A DNA stretch of 64,000 nt from Megaleporinus macrocephalus. Lineage: Eukaryota > Chordata > Actinopteri > Characiformes > Anostomidae. The position numbers and the translations under genes are program-made. Below, one piece after another: positions 1 to 10,042 of the stretch. The notes beneath the pieces were generated by a model. The model made no database searches. It was not told where the DNA came from and saw only the letters and a program-made list of their open reading frames with translations. The stretch is taken from positions 38,584,620-38,648,619 of the forward strand of contig CM038719.1 in the NCBI GenBank assembly GCA_021613375.1. Reading direction: 5' to 3'. Positions within the stretch are counted from its first letter, which is position 1, and each line of letters opens with the position of its first letter.

Positions 1-580
1 TGGTTTGGGTTAGTACAGAGACAGAGTTCGTTTTGGTTTGGGTTAGTGCAGAGACAGAGTTAGTTCTGGTTTGGGTTAGTACAGAGACAGAGTTAGTTCT
101 GGTTTGAGTTAGTACAGAGACAGAGTTAGTTCTGGTTTGGGTTAGAACAGAGACAGAGTTAATTCTGGTTTAGGTTAGTACAGAGACAGAGTTAGTTCTG
201 GTTTGGGTTAGTATAGCGACAGAGTTAGTTCTGGTTTGAGTTAGTACAGAGACAGAGTTCGTTCTGGTTTGGGTTAGTACAGAGACAGAGTTAGTTCTGG
301 TTTAGGTTAGTATAGAGACAGAGTTAGTTCTGGTTTGGGTTAGTACAGAGACAGAGTTAGTTCTGGTTTAGGTTAGTATAGAGACAGAGTTAGTTCTGGT
401 TTGGGTTAGTACAGAGACAGAGTTAGTTCTGGTTTGGGTTAGTATAGAGACAGAGTTAGTTCTGGTTTGAGTTAGTACAGAGACAGAGTTCGTTCTGGTT
501 TGGGTTAGTACAGAGACAGAGTTAGTTCTGGTTTAGGTTAGTATAGAGACAGAGTTAGTTTTGGTTTGGGTTAGTACAGA
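1..580. repeat. 33-bp minisatellite, about 17 copies
   Basis: Direct tandem repeat with a 33-bp unit containing TTTGGGTTAGTACAGAGACA, followed by GAGTTAGTTCTGG. Units differ by single substitutions (TAGTAC/TAGTAT, TTTGGG/TTTAGG, TTAGTT/TTCGTT), and some variants recur at intervals, which suggests small block duplications. The array runs off the left edge of the window, so its full length is unknown. Each unit holds one GGGTTAG, a partial telomere-like word, but there is no run of TTAGGG. Confidence 0.95.
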
Positions 581-862
581 GGATGAGGAGAGTTTAGAGT
601 GTAGCTGGTGACTCTGGCAGATCTGATTATAAACAGAATGAACTAAAAGGAGAGAAGCTACACAGGTGCTACATCTGGAGGGTACAGTAATCCAGTTGAG
701 GTGTAGCAGAAAGAGTAGAGCTGGTTGGTGCCAGGTGTCTTGGAGGCTGTGAAGGTCGGACCTCCAACAGTATTCGGTGGTACAGGTGGGCGGTTATTAT
801 AAAAAAAAGTCAGGAAGTCAGGACTAGAGCTCACAAGAAAAAGATTTTACTAATAATAAAAA
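581..862. other. Unassigned spacer, probably old interspersed repeat
   Basis: No convincing ORF or array. The sequence is of ordinary complexity and leads into the Tc1 remnant. A short open frame on the minus strand at 831-1013 overlaps transposon sequence and is not a gene. Confidence 0.5.
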
Positions 863-1570
863 TCAACAAGCTGTAGTTGTACAAGAGGCTACGATCACAG
901 AGGAGTTGAACCATTGACGGGGTTGCGCTATGAGGATTCCAGAAAAATCTGAAGTGTTGTTTTAACAGTGCATATTCACTCACCCAACCAATTAACTGAA
1001 TAAGGTGTTCCAATCATTTCCATTGTAGATGCAGACTGCTTATACACACATCAGTGAAAGAGTGGGTCGCTCTCAGGAGCTCAGTGAACTCCAGCGTGGT
1101 ACCGTGATAGGACGCCACCTCTGCAACAAGTCCAGTCGTGAAGTTTCCTCACCACTAAATATTCCACAGTGGACTGTCAGACTGTCGATTGGGAACGACA
1201 GCAGCTCAGCCACAAAGTGGGGGTGGGAGGGGGACATAGTGCACGGAGGTCACCAACTTTCTGCAGAGTCAATCACTACAGACCTCCAAACTTCATGTGG
1301 CCTTCAGATCAGCTCAAGAACAGAGCGTAGAGAGCTTCATGGGATGGGACTCCATGGCCGAGCAGCTGCATCTACTCTAGAGCAGTGGACATGTGTTCTC
1401 TGAAGTGGCCGATCACACTTTTCCATCTGGCAGTCTGGGTTTGGTGGTTGCCCCTTCCTGTTCCAACATGACTGTAACCAGTGCACAAAGCAAGCTTCAT
1501 AAAGTGGAGGAGCAAGTTCTGTGTGAAGGAACGTGACTGGCTGGGCCGAAGGTTGGGCCGACATCATATT
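863..1570 (+). mobile_element. Decayed Tc1/mariner element, copy 1
   Basis: This segment holds a Tc1-type transposase remnant and its 5' leader. The leader (about 863-1028) recurs at 3,433-3,590, showing that the element belongs to a duplicated cassette. No intact terminal inverted repeats are visible: the left side begins without a TIR, and the right side changes directly into the 31-bp array near 1,600. It is a dead relic. Confidence 0.8.
1029..1565 (+). pseudogene. Tc1-family transposase pseudogene, copy 1
   Basis: The family encodes a DD34E transposase of about 340 residues that binds the terminal repeats through an N-terminal paired-like helix-turn-helix domain and moves the element by cut and paste. 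The start at 1,029 opens a 124-codon frame in which the HTH region is recognisable (RGTVIGRHLCNKSSREVSS), as are RRELHGMGLHGRAAAS and LEQW, which precede the first catalytic aspartate. After 1,403 the reading frame is lost. Translating in shifting frames still shows a WQSDG-like stretch, FQHD-like and VHKAS motifs and a DW..Q stretch, up to about 1,565. Roughly 85 codons of the catalytic core and the last 50 or so codons are missing, and the sequence is frameshifted. It cannot make active enzyme. The assignment rests on remembered fish Tc1 proteins. Confidence 0.8.
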
Positions 1571-1599
1571 AAACCCTATGGATTAAGAAATCTCAAGAA

Positions 1600-2690
1600 C
1601 GTTGTATGCTAAAGACACAGCCTCTGATTGGTCATGAAGTCAGAAATACAGCCTCTGATTGGTTGACAAATCAGAAATGCAGCCTCTGATTGGTCAACAA
1701 GTTAGAAACACAGTCTCTGATTGCTCAAGAAGTCAGGAATACAGTCTCTGATTGGTTACGAATTCAGGAACACAGCATCTGATTGGTCAAGAAGTCAGAA
1801 ACACAGCCTCTGATTGGTCAACAAGTCAGGAATACAGTCTCTGATCGGTTACGAATTCAGGAACACAGTCTCTGATTGGTCAAGAAGTCAGAAACACAGC
1901 CTCTGATTGGTCAACAAGTCAGAAACACAGCTTTTGATTGTTCAACAAGTCAGAAACACAGCTTCAGGTTGGTCAACAAGTCAGAAACACAGCTTCAGGT
2001 TGGTCAACAAGTCAGGAATACAGTCTCTGATTGGTTACGAATTCAGGAACACAGCATCTGATTGGTTAAGAAGTCAGAAACACAGCCTCTGATTGGTCAA
2101 CAAGTCAGAAACACAGGTTTTGATTGTTCAACAAGTCAGAAACACAGCTTCAGGTTGGTCAAGAAGTCAGAAACACAGCCTCTGATTGGTCAACAAGTCA
2201 GGAATACAGTCTCTGATTGGTTACGAATTCAGGAACACAGCATCTGATTGGTCAAGAAGTCAGAAACACAGCCTCTGATTGGTCAACAAGTCAGAAACAG
2301 CTTTTGATTGTTCAACAAGTCAGAAACACAGCTTCAGGTTGGTCAACAAGTCAGAAACACAGCTTCAGGTTGGTCAACAAGTCAGAAACACACGTTCTGA
2401 TTGGCTAGCAAGTCCGAAACACAGCCTCTGATTGGTCGAGAAGTCAGGAACACAACCTCTGACTGACCAACAAGTCCAAAACACAGCCTCTGATTGGTCG
2501 AGAAGTCAGGAACACAGCCTCTGGTTGGTAAACAAGTCAAAAAACAAAGCCTCTGGTCGACAAGTCAGAAACACACTCTCTGATTGGCCAACAAGTCAGA
2601 AATACAGTGTCTGATTGCTCAAGAAATCAGGAACCCAGCCTCTGATTGGTCGACAAATCAGGATCACATCCTCTGATTGATCCTTTAACA
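1600..2690. repeat. 31-bp minisatellite, array 1 (about 35 copies)
   Basis: Direct tandem array with a 31-bp unit containing CAGCCTCTGATTGGTCAAGA and then AGTCAGAAACA. Because 31 is not a multiple of three, short frames recur in all phases and give similar 61-63 codon ORFs. These are artefacts. Variants differ at the dinucleotide after GGTCAA (GA or CA) and at CTGATTGG versus TTGATTGT or CAGGTTGG. Nearly every unit contains CTGATTGG, the reverse complement of the CCAAT-box core CCAATCAG. Confidence 0.95.
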
Positions 2691-3384
2691 GAAGGATCTT
2701 TTGTCTTTGATAGGGCAGACTCAACCCCAGGTGGCAGTGGAAGGCTAACTGCCATGGTAACAAAAAATAACTTTGAGAAATCGATAAATAATCATAAACA
2801 TTCAGTTTTGTATTTATCATTTGGATTACTTTTGCAAAGTCTCCAAAAAGACTAGATTCAAAGCTTCTGTAAGGGATCCCACCAAAAAATAGCAACATCC
2901 TTTCAAGTCATATACGACATCGTCGACCTGAGTGGGTTAAAAAATCCACCGGGATGTTCTAACACATTGGGCCTGATCCATTAACACGCTTCCAGATGTT
3001 ACGCACAAGTATCTTCATGGAAACACACTTGCTCTTTTATAATTGAAGATCACCAACACGTTTCACCAGCCGTTTCACACGTGCAGTCCCTTCCCCCTCA
3101 TTTGCATGCCAGTTTAGTGATTCATAATCCCATCCCCCACCTTCCCAACCACCACCTTAACCAACCTGCCAGCGGATTTCTTGGTGAGAGGCTGATGTGA
3201 ACCGACAGATCGTTTGTGCAAGTCCAATGCTGCATAATAATTATATTGAGTACCCATTAAATTTAGATGGTACGTTCTGATCTGTTAGGATTGGGGGTTG
3301 TGGTGAGCATCTCAACAGCAGCTGTAGAAGCAGAAGAAGACGATAGTATCTCAGATAGCTTCCACATAGAATCCAGTGTTGAAT
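2691..3384. other. Single-copy-looking spacer
   Basis: No array, transposon end or convincing ORF. Near 2,746-2,760 there is TGCCATGGTAAC, which resembles an RFX X-box half site. A minus-strand frame of 100 codons at 2,596-2,898 overlaps the repeat and has no recognisable features. Confidence 0.5.
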
Positions 3385-3443
3385 ATTTTTATGATCAGGA
3401 CTACAACTACAGACTGTAGTTCATCTGTTTCTTCATATACTTT
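3385..3443 (+). mobile_element. Subterminal fragment of a Tc1/mariner-like fish repeat
   Basis: Contains GACTGTAGTTCATCTGTTTC and CATATACTTTG, which I recognise from the subterminal repeat of a widespread fish element whose end begins with a TACACTGATCAGCCATAAC-like sequence. The matching opposite-strand piece lies at 4,793-4,902. Together they could be the two subterminal inverted repeats of one element enclosing the second minisatellite cassette. Confidence 0.5.
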
Positions 3444-3637
3444 GCTGTAGTTATACAAGAGGCTACGATCATAGAGGAGTTGAACCATTAACGGGGTTGT
3501 GCTATGAGGATTCCAGAAAAATCTGAAGTGTTGTTTTAACCATGCATATTCACTTACCCAACCAAATAATTGAATTCAGGGGTTCCAAGAACAGTATGTA
3601 GAGCAGTGGAGATGAGTTCTCTGGATTATCGAATCAG
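3433..3637 (+). mobile_element. Decayed Tc1/mariner element, copy 2 (internally deleted)
   Basis: Closely matches 863-1,005 (shared words include ACAAGAGGCTACGATCA and GGATTCCAGAAAAATCTGAA), then jumps to sequence equivalent to about 1,318 and 1,380-1,400 (GAACAG, AGCAGTGGA). Almost the whole transposase is therefore deleted. It runs straight into the second 31-bp array, as copy 1 runs into the first. Confidence 0.8.
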
Positions 3638-4792
3638 GAACGCAGCCTCTGATTGGTCGACAAATCAGGAACACAGCCTCTGATTAGTCGACAAATCAGG
3701 AACAAAGCCTCTAATTGGTCAACAACACAGAAACACACTCTCTGATTGTCCGACAAGTCGAAAACTCACTCTCTGATTGCTCAAGAAATCAGGAACACAG
3801 CCTCTGATTGGTCAACAAGTCAGAAATACAATCTCTGATTGCACAAGAAGTCAGGAATACAGTCTCTGATTGGTTGAGAATTCAGGATCACAGCCTTTGA
3901 TTGTTCAAGAAGTCAGGAATACAGCCTCTGAAAGGTTGACAAATCAGGAACACAGCCACTGATTGGCCAACAAGTCAGAAATACAATCTCTGATTGCTCA
4001 AGAAGTCAGGAATATAGTCTCTGATTGTTTAAGAATTCAGGAACACAGCATCTGATTGGTCAAGAAGTCAGAAACACAGCCTCTGATTGGTTGACAAGTC
4101 AGGAACACACTCTCTGTTTTTTCAAGAAGTCAGGAACACAGTCTCTGATTGGTCAACAGGTCAGAAACAGTCTCGGATTGCTCAAGAAGTCAGGAATACA
4201 GTCTCTGATTGGTTGACAAATCAGGAACACAGCCACTGATTGGCCAACAAGTCAGGAACACAGTCTCTGATTGCTCAAGATGTCAGGAATACAGTCTCTG
4301 ATTGGTTAAGAATTCAGGAACACAGCATCTGATTGGTCAAGAAGTCAGAAACACAGCCTCTGATTGGTTGACAAGTCAGGAACACACTCTCTGTTTTTTC
4401 AAGAAGTCAGGAACACAGTCTCTGATTGGTGAACAGGTCAGAAACAGTCTCGGATTGCTCAAGAAGTCAGGAATACAGTCTCTGTTTGGTTGAGAATTCA
4501 GGAACACAGCCTCTGATTGGTCAACAAGTCAGAAACAGTCTCGGATTGCTCAAGAAGTCAGGAACACAGCCTCTGATTTGTTAAGAAGTCAGGAACAGTC
4601 TCGGGTTGCTCAAGAAGTCAGAAAAACAGTCTCTGGTTGGTTGAGAATTCAGGAACACATTATCTGATTGGTCATGCAGTCAGAAATACAGCCTTTGATT
4701 GGTCAAGAAGTTAGGAACACAGCCTCTGATTGGTTGACAAGTCAGGAACACATGCTCTGCTTGGTAGACAAGTCAAAAACACACTCTCTGAT
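3638..4792. repeat. 31-bp minisatellite, array 2 (about 37 copies)
   Basis: Same 31-bp family as 1,600-2,690, more diverged, with insertions and deletions of one to several bases. It contains its own block duplication: the stretch beginning AATTCAGGAACACAGCATCT near 4,033 recurs near 4,311. CTGATTGG cores remain common. Confidence 0.93.
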
Positions 4793-4902
4793 TGCTCAGA
4801 TGAACTACTAGTCTGTAATTGTAGCTCCTGTATGATCAGTGGAGCTGATAAATATAAGGAGGTGGTTGTAATGTTATGGCTGATCAGTGTATATGTCTTG
4901 TG
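4793..4902 (-). mobile_element. Terminal fragment of a Tc1/mariner-like fish repeat
   Basis: On the minus strand this begins with a TACACTGATCAGCCATAAC-like terminus and continues through CCACCTCC and TATCAGCTCCACTGATCA into the subterminal motif also seen at 3,385-3,443. It is in the opposite orientation to that fragment, consistent with being the right end of the same element. No transposase lies between. Confidence 0.65.
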
Positions 4903-6180
4903 TTTGCCTGCCCTGTGATGGATTGACTATCTCTCCAGGCTGTTGCTGCCGTTCACCCAACGAGTGCTGGGATAGACTCCAGCACTGTGACCCAGAAGAA
5001 TAAGCAGTTTAGAAGATGAATGGATGAATGTAAGCGAGAGCTTATGACTCCTGCTTTGAAATACTGTGAGCTTAACACTTAACCAGACCTGATGGATTTG
5101 TATTATCATAAGCGGCAGTTCAGAAAATGACTGTGATTAATGATTTATACAGTAATTCAAGCATTTTTTTTCTTTTCATTTAGCTCTGTATGTAGAAGAT
5201 AGGCCTCTATCTACAAGCTCCAGAAGTATCGCATAGTTAAAATAGCTTGGGATGCCACTTTGCTGGCATAAGTGTTTAAATACACATAGTATTATATATC
5301 ATTATATATCATTAAAATTAGAGATTATAGTTATAATCTCCATAGACAAGAGCAGACCAACCAAATTGGATGCTCTGCAACGTCCACACATGAACCTAAG
5401 GTCATCACATCATTCTGTTTAATAGGCAACATAAGCATCTGCTTTGAGCCCCACCAGCTACCAGGGGGTTTCCTAACAACTCTAACAAGTGATAGGGGCA
5501 ATAAACAACAGATCATTTTCTTAGTCTAAAAAAAAGAACATAGTCTGGAGCAGAAAGAGAGAAGATGTGGAGAAAAGGCTTAAAGATAAGAGTTTGTTTG
5601 GGCTTGTAGTTAAACAGCATGAGTCTGTCTAGCAAACTTGTTTACTACTTGTTCTGTTAATCCAGGTTTAGACACTCAAATAATTGTGAATAATCCGGGT
5701 TGGGATCATTAGGGTGTGCTCAAGAAATGTACAATGACAAACAGCTAGAAGTAAACAAATAAAGCATTACAGCATGTAAACCCTATTGGTTGCCAGCTAA
5801 AGCTTTTATATTGGCAAAACTGTTGTCACCACTGCCAACAGGCTTAGATCAGACTGATTAAGAAAGAAATGCACTGTGAGACAACGAAGGTCATCTGTAA
5901 TTTAAACTGCTCAACACTACATCAGGCAACCCTCCAGAAAAACCTGCACAGGGCCCCCAAAAGACCTGAGCTGGCCTTCCATCCAATCAAGACCGTTGGG
6001 ATAAGATGGATTGGCATTGAAGTGTGATCTAGTCTTCCAGCATGGTCTTTGAATCCTTAGAGCGGTGTTCAACTACTGGTCTCAGAGTACCTCCTGCTCT
6101 GCCTAGTGTTTCTCCAGCTCCTGAGACACCTGGCCCAACTACTAAGTTCAGTGACAAACCCTTCCAGTGTGGCAGTGGAA
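4903..6180. other. Gene-free spacer, mostly single-copy-looking
   Basis: No recognisable gene. It contains an AT-rich patch at about 5,280-5,345 with a perfect 9-bp inverted repeat (GAGATTATA and TATAATCTC, 2-bp spacer). The segment 4,905-5,000 has wording common in fish repeats (GGATGGATGAATG-type tail and a GGGATAGACTCCAGC-like word), so part of it is probably old interspersed repeat. Minor frames of about 60-70 codons look random. Confidence 0.5.
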
Positions 6181-6276
6181 GTCAAGTTCCAAGTCAAGTT
6201 TATTTGTATAGCAGTTGAGCAAGCCAGAGGCGACAGTGCCTCAAGACTGGAGGAAGAAACCTTGGGAGCAACCAAG
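6181..6276 (+). repeat. Fragment of a common fish interspersed repeat, interrupted by a transposon
   Basis: Words such as CAAGTTTATTTGTATAGCA, GAGCAAGCCAGAGGCGACAG and GGAAGAAACCTTGGGAGCAA match a repeat found in many teleost genomes. The repeat continues at 6,856 after the inserted element (CCAAGACTC), so the empty site can be read: the host word CCAAG flanks both sides of the insertion. Confidence 0.65.
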
Positions 6277-6855
6277 GGTCCATCTCAAATCCTAGTGAGC
6301 TCCTACATAGGCAGCATTTTATGTCATAGTATGCACTCCCGACATGTAGACTGTCCCAATTCTTAGATACCTTAAACATGTCTACTGAGAAACCTCATTT
6401 AGACCTGATTTTAAAGAAGCATGCTAAGACAATCCCATGATGCAACACAGGCTAATCTAGGAGCAGTGAAGTGGTTTTAAAATGTGAGTTATTTTGATTC
6501 TCTCTGGAGTTTTAATGTGTTTCTGGTCATATAATCACACAAAACAGTATTTTATTATCAACTCTGTAACGAGTCCTTTACCATTTACCAGTTTTATACT
6601 CGAGCCATTAGCATTTATGCTAGCAGATTCTTAAGCCTCAGCCTATTGGTTTGGATGCTGGTCGGTTGCTTAGCAACCAGCTAAACCACCGGTCCTGTGC
6701 TGCAGTGGGTGGGAACAAGCCGTGATGCAGTCTCTCTCTAACTAGAGTGTCTCAGTAATCTGTTTTATGAGGAGAGATGAGGAGAGAAAGCTGATACTTA
6801 CACAGCTACTACCTAGACAGCCTACTTACACACTCACTAGGGTTTGAGACAGACC
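6277..6855 (+). mobile_element. Non-autonomous inverted-repeat transposon, copy 1 (full length)
   Basis: This 579-bp element has terminal inverted repeats: GGTCCATCTCAAATCCTAG at the left and, on the opposite strand at the right end, GGTCTGTCTCAAACCCTAG. It is flanked by a 5-bp direct duplication, CCAAG (6,272-6,276 and 6,856-6,860), or CAA if the termini are taken two bases longer. It has no coding capacity. Related copies lie at 48,327-48,526, 48,617-49,202 and 50,369-50,945. I cannot assign the superfamily with certainty. Confidence 0.85.
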
Positions 6856-6880
6856 CCAAGACTCCTCTGGTCAAACAGTA

Positions 6881-7840
6881 TTTCTAGTTTATTAAGCTAA
6901 ATTAAAAAATAGAGCTCTCTGTTTGAAGTCTGGATGTTTCTGACTATGGCAGACTCTATCAGTCTTTGTGGAAAGTGGGGTTGAGCTCAAACAGTCCCAT
7001 CATATCTTAATGCAGGTACATCTGGATGACACAGTGGTGCAGTTGAGGTTGCGGTAGATGGCAAGATCAAAGAGGAGAACAGGTTGGTGTTAGATGAGGA
7101 GAAGGTCCTGATGGTCACGAAACCACCCAGGCCAGGGCTACTCCAGTCCCAGAGTTGGGAAGCGATCATCGAATGCAATAAAAGTAGAGTCCTCAGCAAA
7201 GCTGGGACAGAGCTCCCGCTATTATTTGCCTTGGTTTCCAGAAGAAACTCTGGCTGAACTTTCGGACACACTCACAAGAGATACACGGCGCATTTCTCCG
7301 TGAACCTGTACTCTCGGGTGTTTGCCCAGTAGGACTCCAGATCAAAGGCAGAGCAAGAATCCCAGCAGTCCCGGGAGGCGATAATGCCATAAATATATGA
7401 TTATGTTTGTGCACGGCCTGGAAATGCTTTCTGATCACCGCGGGAGGGAGGAGTGTTGGTGCCGAGAGCCAGACTGGACCGAAAAGATTTTCGCCCTCTG
7501 ATCTCGAAGGTGCCGCCACCTGTCACCTGTCCGGCCACACAGCAAGCAATCAGCCAATTTGGGCTAGCGCTCTCGGGGAAAGGTCAGCGGCAAAGTGCTT
7601 TCTGCTTTCCTTTTTCACGGAGAGAGGGAACGGGGGAGCGCTGGTTCTCGGTCATGGTAAACAATCCGAAAGATCGTGCAGATGGCCAATGACTCGACTC
7701 ATTTCAAATTGAAATGAAAACCTATCGGACGCCTTCCGTGAGACGCGTCGAGCTTAGCAAGCGTCAAAAAATGGAGAGACAACTAGGTGCTATATGTCAC
7801 TCGTTGCCCCATATATTAGCTTTAGCTCTCTTCCATCCCG
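6881..7840. other. Spacer becoming CpG-rich towards 7.3 kb
   Basis: No recognisable coding region. From about 7,250 the sequence becomes GC-rich with frequent CpG and open frames on both strands of about 100 codons (7,193-7,519 minus; 7,407-7,712 plus). Neither has recognisable domains, and frames this long are expected by chance in GC-rich DNA. Confidence 0.45.
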
Positions 7841-7845
7841 AGCCT

Positions 7846-7896
7846 CAGAGAGAGAGAGAGAGAGGAAGAAAGAGAGTGAGAGAGCGAGAGAGATTA
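7846..7896. repeat. GAGA-rich microsatellite
   Basis: Short AG-dinucleotide-rich tract (AGAGAGAGAG interrupted by GAAAG). A second similar purine patch lies at about 8,048-8,088. Confidence 0.85.
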
Positions 7897-7919
7897 TTTT
7901 GTCTCCTTCAGTGAGCTGA

Positions 7920-9170
7920 GTTATGTTTCCCAGGGCGCACGTCGCGTAGCTTCTTTTTTCATTCGCCTTTTCGACGACTGTACAGAAAGTCAAAGCAGGT
8001 CAGCCCGACTCGTATTCATCTCATCGTTTTCGAGGCTCGCTGTAAACGAGAGAGAGACAGAGGGAAGAGAAGAGAAGAGGAGAGAGTTGTCTGGGAGATG
8101 AGCACTTCAAAACAAATTCGGATGGCCAAATAATCAACACGCATCGATCACGCTGGGAGCCGGCCTGCTAGCCCTGCGGTGCGCCAGTGGTCAGGTGGCT
8201 TATGAAATATTGAGAGGCCAGTGTGTGTATGTGTGTTGGGGGAGGGGTGTGTGTTTGTGTTGACTTTGATTCCGCTCTGCCTACCTGTCCGGCTGCCGTC
8301 AGCTCACATCAAAGCCGCAGGGGCAGAATTCCGGCTTATTTATGCAAACGTCGTCTTAGCATCTCTCCCTATTCATTTATTTATCGCGGCTGCCTCGCTG
8401 CTGCCTCGCCGAGAAGCGCGGACGCAGCCTCCAAACCTCAGCCTGGCCGGGGGTTATCGACTCCATCCTTTGAGGCGAGAAGGAGAGAGCCCAGCGAGGG
8501 TACTTGACTTGATGTATCTGAGGGCCTAGCCATCCAGCTTTGCCTGACAACCCCCTCCCTCCCCCCGCCCGAGTGACTAATGAGCCCTCCTCTTCATGGG
8601 TGCCAGTGATTCCAGGTGTCGTGGCGCGTACATGTACACATCTAGGCCTTCTACGGATCAAGCGGAGTTCCCAAGATGTATCACAGTTGGGGCGGCAGCC
8701 TGCTTCTCAGAGCGCTATTCCGCCACATTAGTCACCGGGGGGAAGGGTATGAATCACAGCGGGGGTATTAAAGGGACCAATCGGGACAGTTTCCCACAGC
8801 CAAGTGTGTTACTGTTCTGCTAGTAACGAATACCTGAGGACGGTGCAGGCGTAGATGGATTGCGTTGGGTGCCTGGGCTTTGGCTTCCATGTGGTTGGGA
8901 TGTCAGTGCGGTTCTCACAAGCTGTATTGGATAGTGCTAGCTCCTTGAGGTGGGCATTTAAACAGATTGCTTGTGGTGCAAATTCATAATCAGACCAGTC
9001 ATACTTAATTTTTACATGCCATATTTTATTACTGTGACTCTTCAGCATCTTAAATTGTTCTTTGATTCTACATAGAAGATATATGTGACTTGGGTTGCCC
9101 CAGTGTGGTTTTACATGCCCAATTACCCCCTATGCTTTGGTTCTAGAGTGCACTTCCTGAAGGAGACATA
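7920..9170. other. CpG-rich, repeat-free block; candidate conserved non-coding or promoter-proximal region
   Basis: About 8,100-8,820 is free of recognisable transposon sequence and rich in CpG, with mixed motifs such as TTATTTATGCAAACG (octamer-like) and ATTCATTTATTTATCG. A GT-rich patch sits at 8,221-8,260. Frames of 60-100 codons occur on both strands but none shows a recognisable domain or a splice-bounded exon I can defend. It may be a CpG island or a conserved regulatory block. The 8,820-9,170 part looks like ordinary unique DNA. Confidence 0.35.
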
Positions 9171-9690
9171 GGATGGTTGCACATAAACAACAAATAGAGG
9201 GCTGCGGGTCAGTATGTCTGTGGATTAGAGTTTGGGGATCTGCCCTGATTAAGTATAGGCAGTTTGGTGGCTGTAGGTTGAATGAAATTGTAATGTTAGG
9301 GTTTGGTCGAAAATGATTGGGATCCTATGGGAGGAACAAGGGATGAATAAACGACAAATAGAGGAGTGCAGGTCAGTATCTCTGTGGATTAGTATTTGGG
9401 GATCTGCCCTGATTGAGTACAGGCAGTTTGGTGGCTGTAGGTTGACTGAAATTGTAATGTTAGGGTTTGGTCGAAAATGATTGGGATCCTATGGGAGGAA
9501 CGAGGGATGAATAAACATCAGATAGAGGAGTGCAGGTCAGTATCTCTGTGGATTAGTATTTGGGGATCTGCCCTGATTGAATACATGCAGTTTGGAGGCT
9601 GTAGTTCGAATAAAACCGTGCAGGTCAAACCAACTCTACAGTCATGGTCAGTGGTCTGCCCCGAGTCAGTGTATGAGAACCCTAACCCTA
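9171..9690 (+). repeat. 164-bp tandem triplication of a dispersed repeat
   Basis: Three copies of a 164-bp unit: the word GGTCAGTAT recurs at 9,207, 9,371 and 9,535. Shared words include TTTGGGGATCTGCCCTGATT and GGGATGAATAAAC. The same family is present in reverse orientation at 42,230-42,500, so this is a dispersed repeat that was locally triplicated. Confidence 0.88.
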
Positions 9691-10034
9691 ATCCTGCTGA
9701 AGGAACTGAATACATTCATACAATGTCTGGGGCGTCCAGGAGAAATCTGGAACTACACTTTGTTCTTCAAACTGGAGCTCAAGATCTGATCTACTCCTCT
9801 CACAATAACATATTCATGTTACTTTGTATTGTAGGTATGATTATTTACACCTATTCTAATCAGATCTGGTGGTGTAAATACATTTATTGATAAGATATAG
9901 ACTTTTAACCAATCAGCTTAGGTGCCTCAGACTTGCACAGTAGTGTAAATGTGAAATGTCTATAGAGAGCTATGTACGCTTGGGTTCTGACTTTAGCATA
10001 GGTTGTTACTTCTTGTCAGTATTTAATGCACTAC
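9691..10034. other. Unique spacer before a hAT-like insertion
   Basis: No gene or repeat structure seen. The last eight bases (10,035-10,042, ACTGGGAG) are the left target-site duplication of the next element. Confidence 0.5.
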
Positions 10035-10042
10035 ACTGGGAG

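Noticed and set aside
1..580. Telomeric or interstitial telomere sequence
   Set aside because: Only one GGGTTAG per 33-bp unit; there is no TTAGGG run.
1600..4792. CRISPR-like array
   Set aside because: Repeat units are contiguous with no unique spacers, and the sequence context is eukaryotic.
9675..9695. Short CCCTAACCCTAATCC word as interstitial telomere
   Set aside because: Two to three imperfect units are expected by chance and lie within a dispersed repeat.
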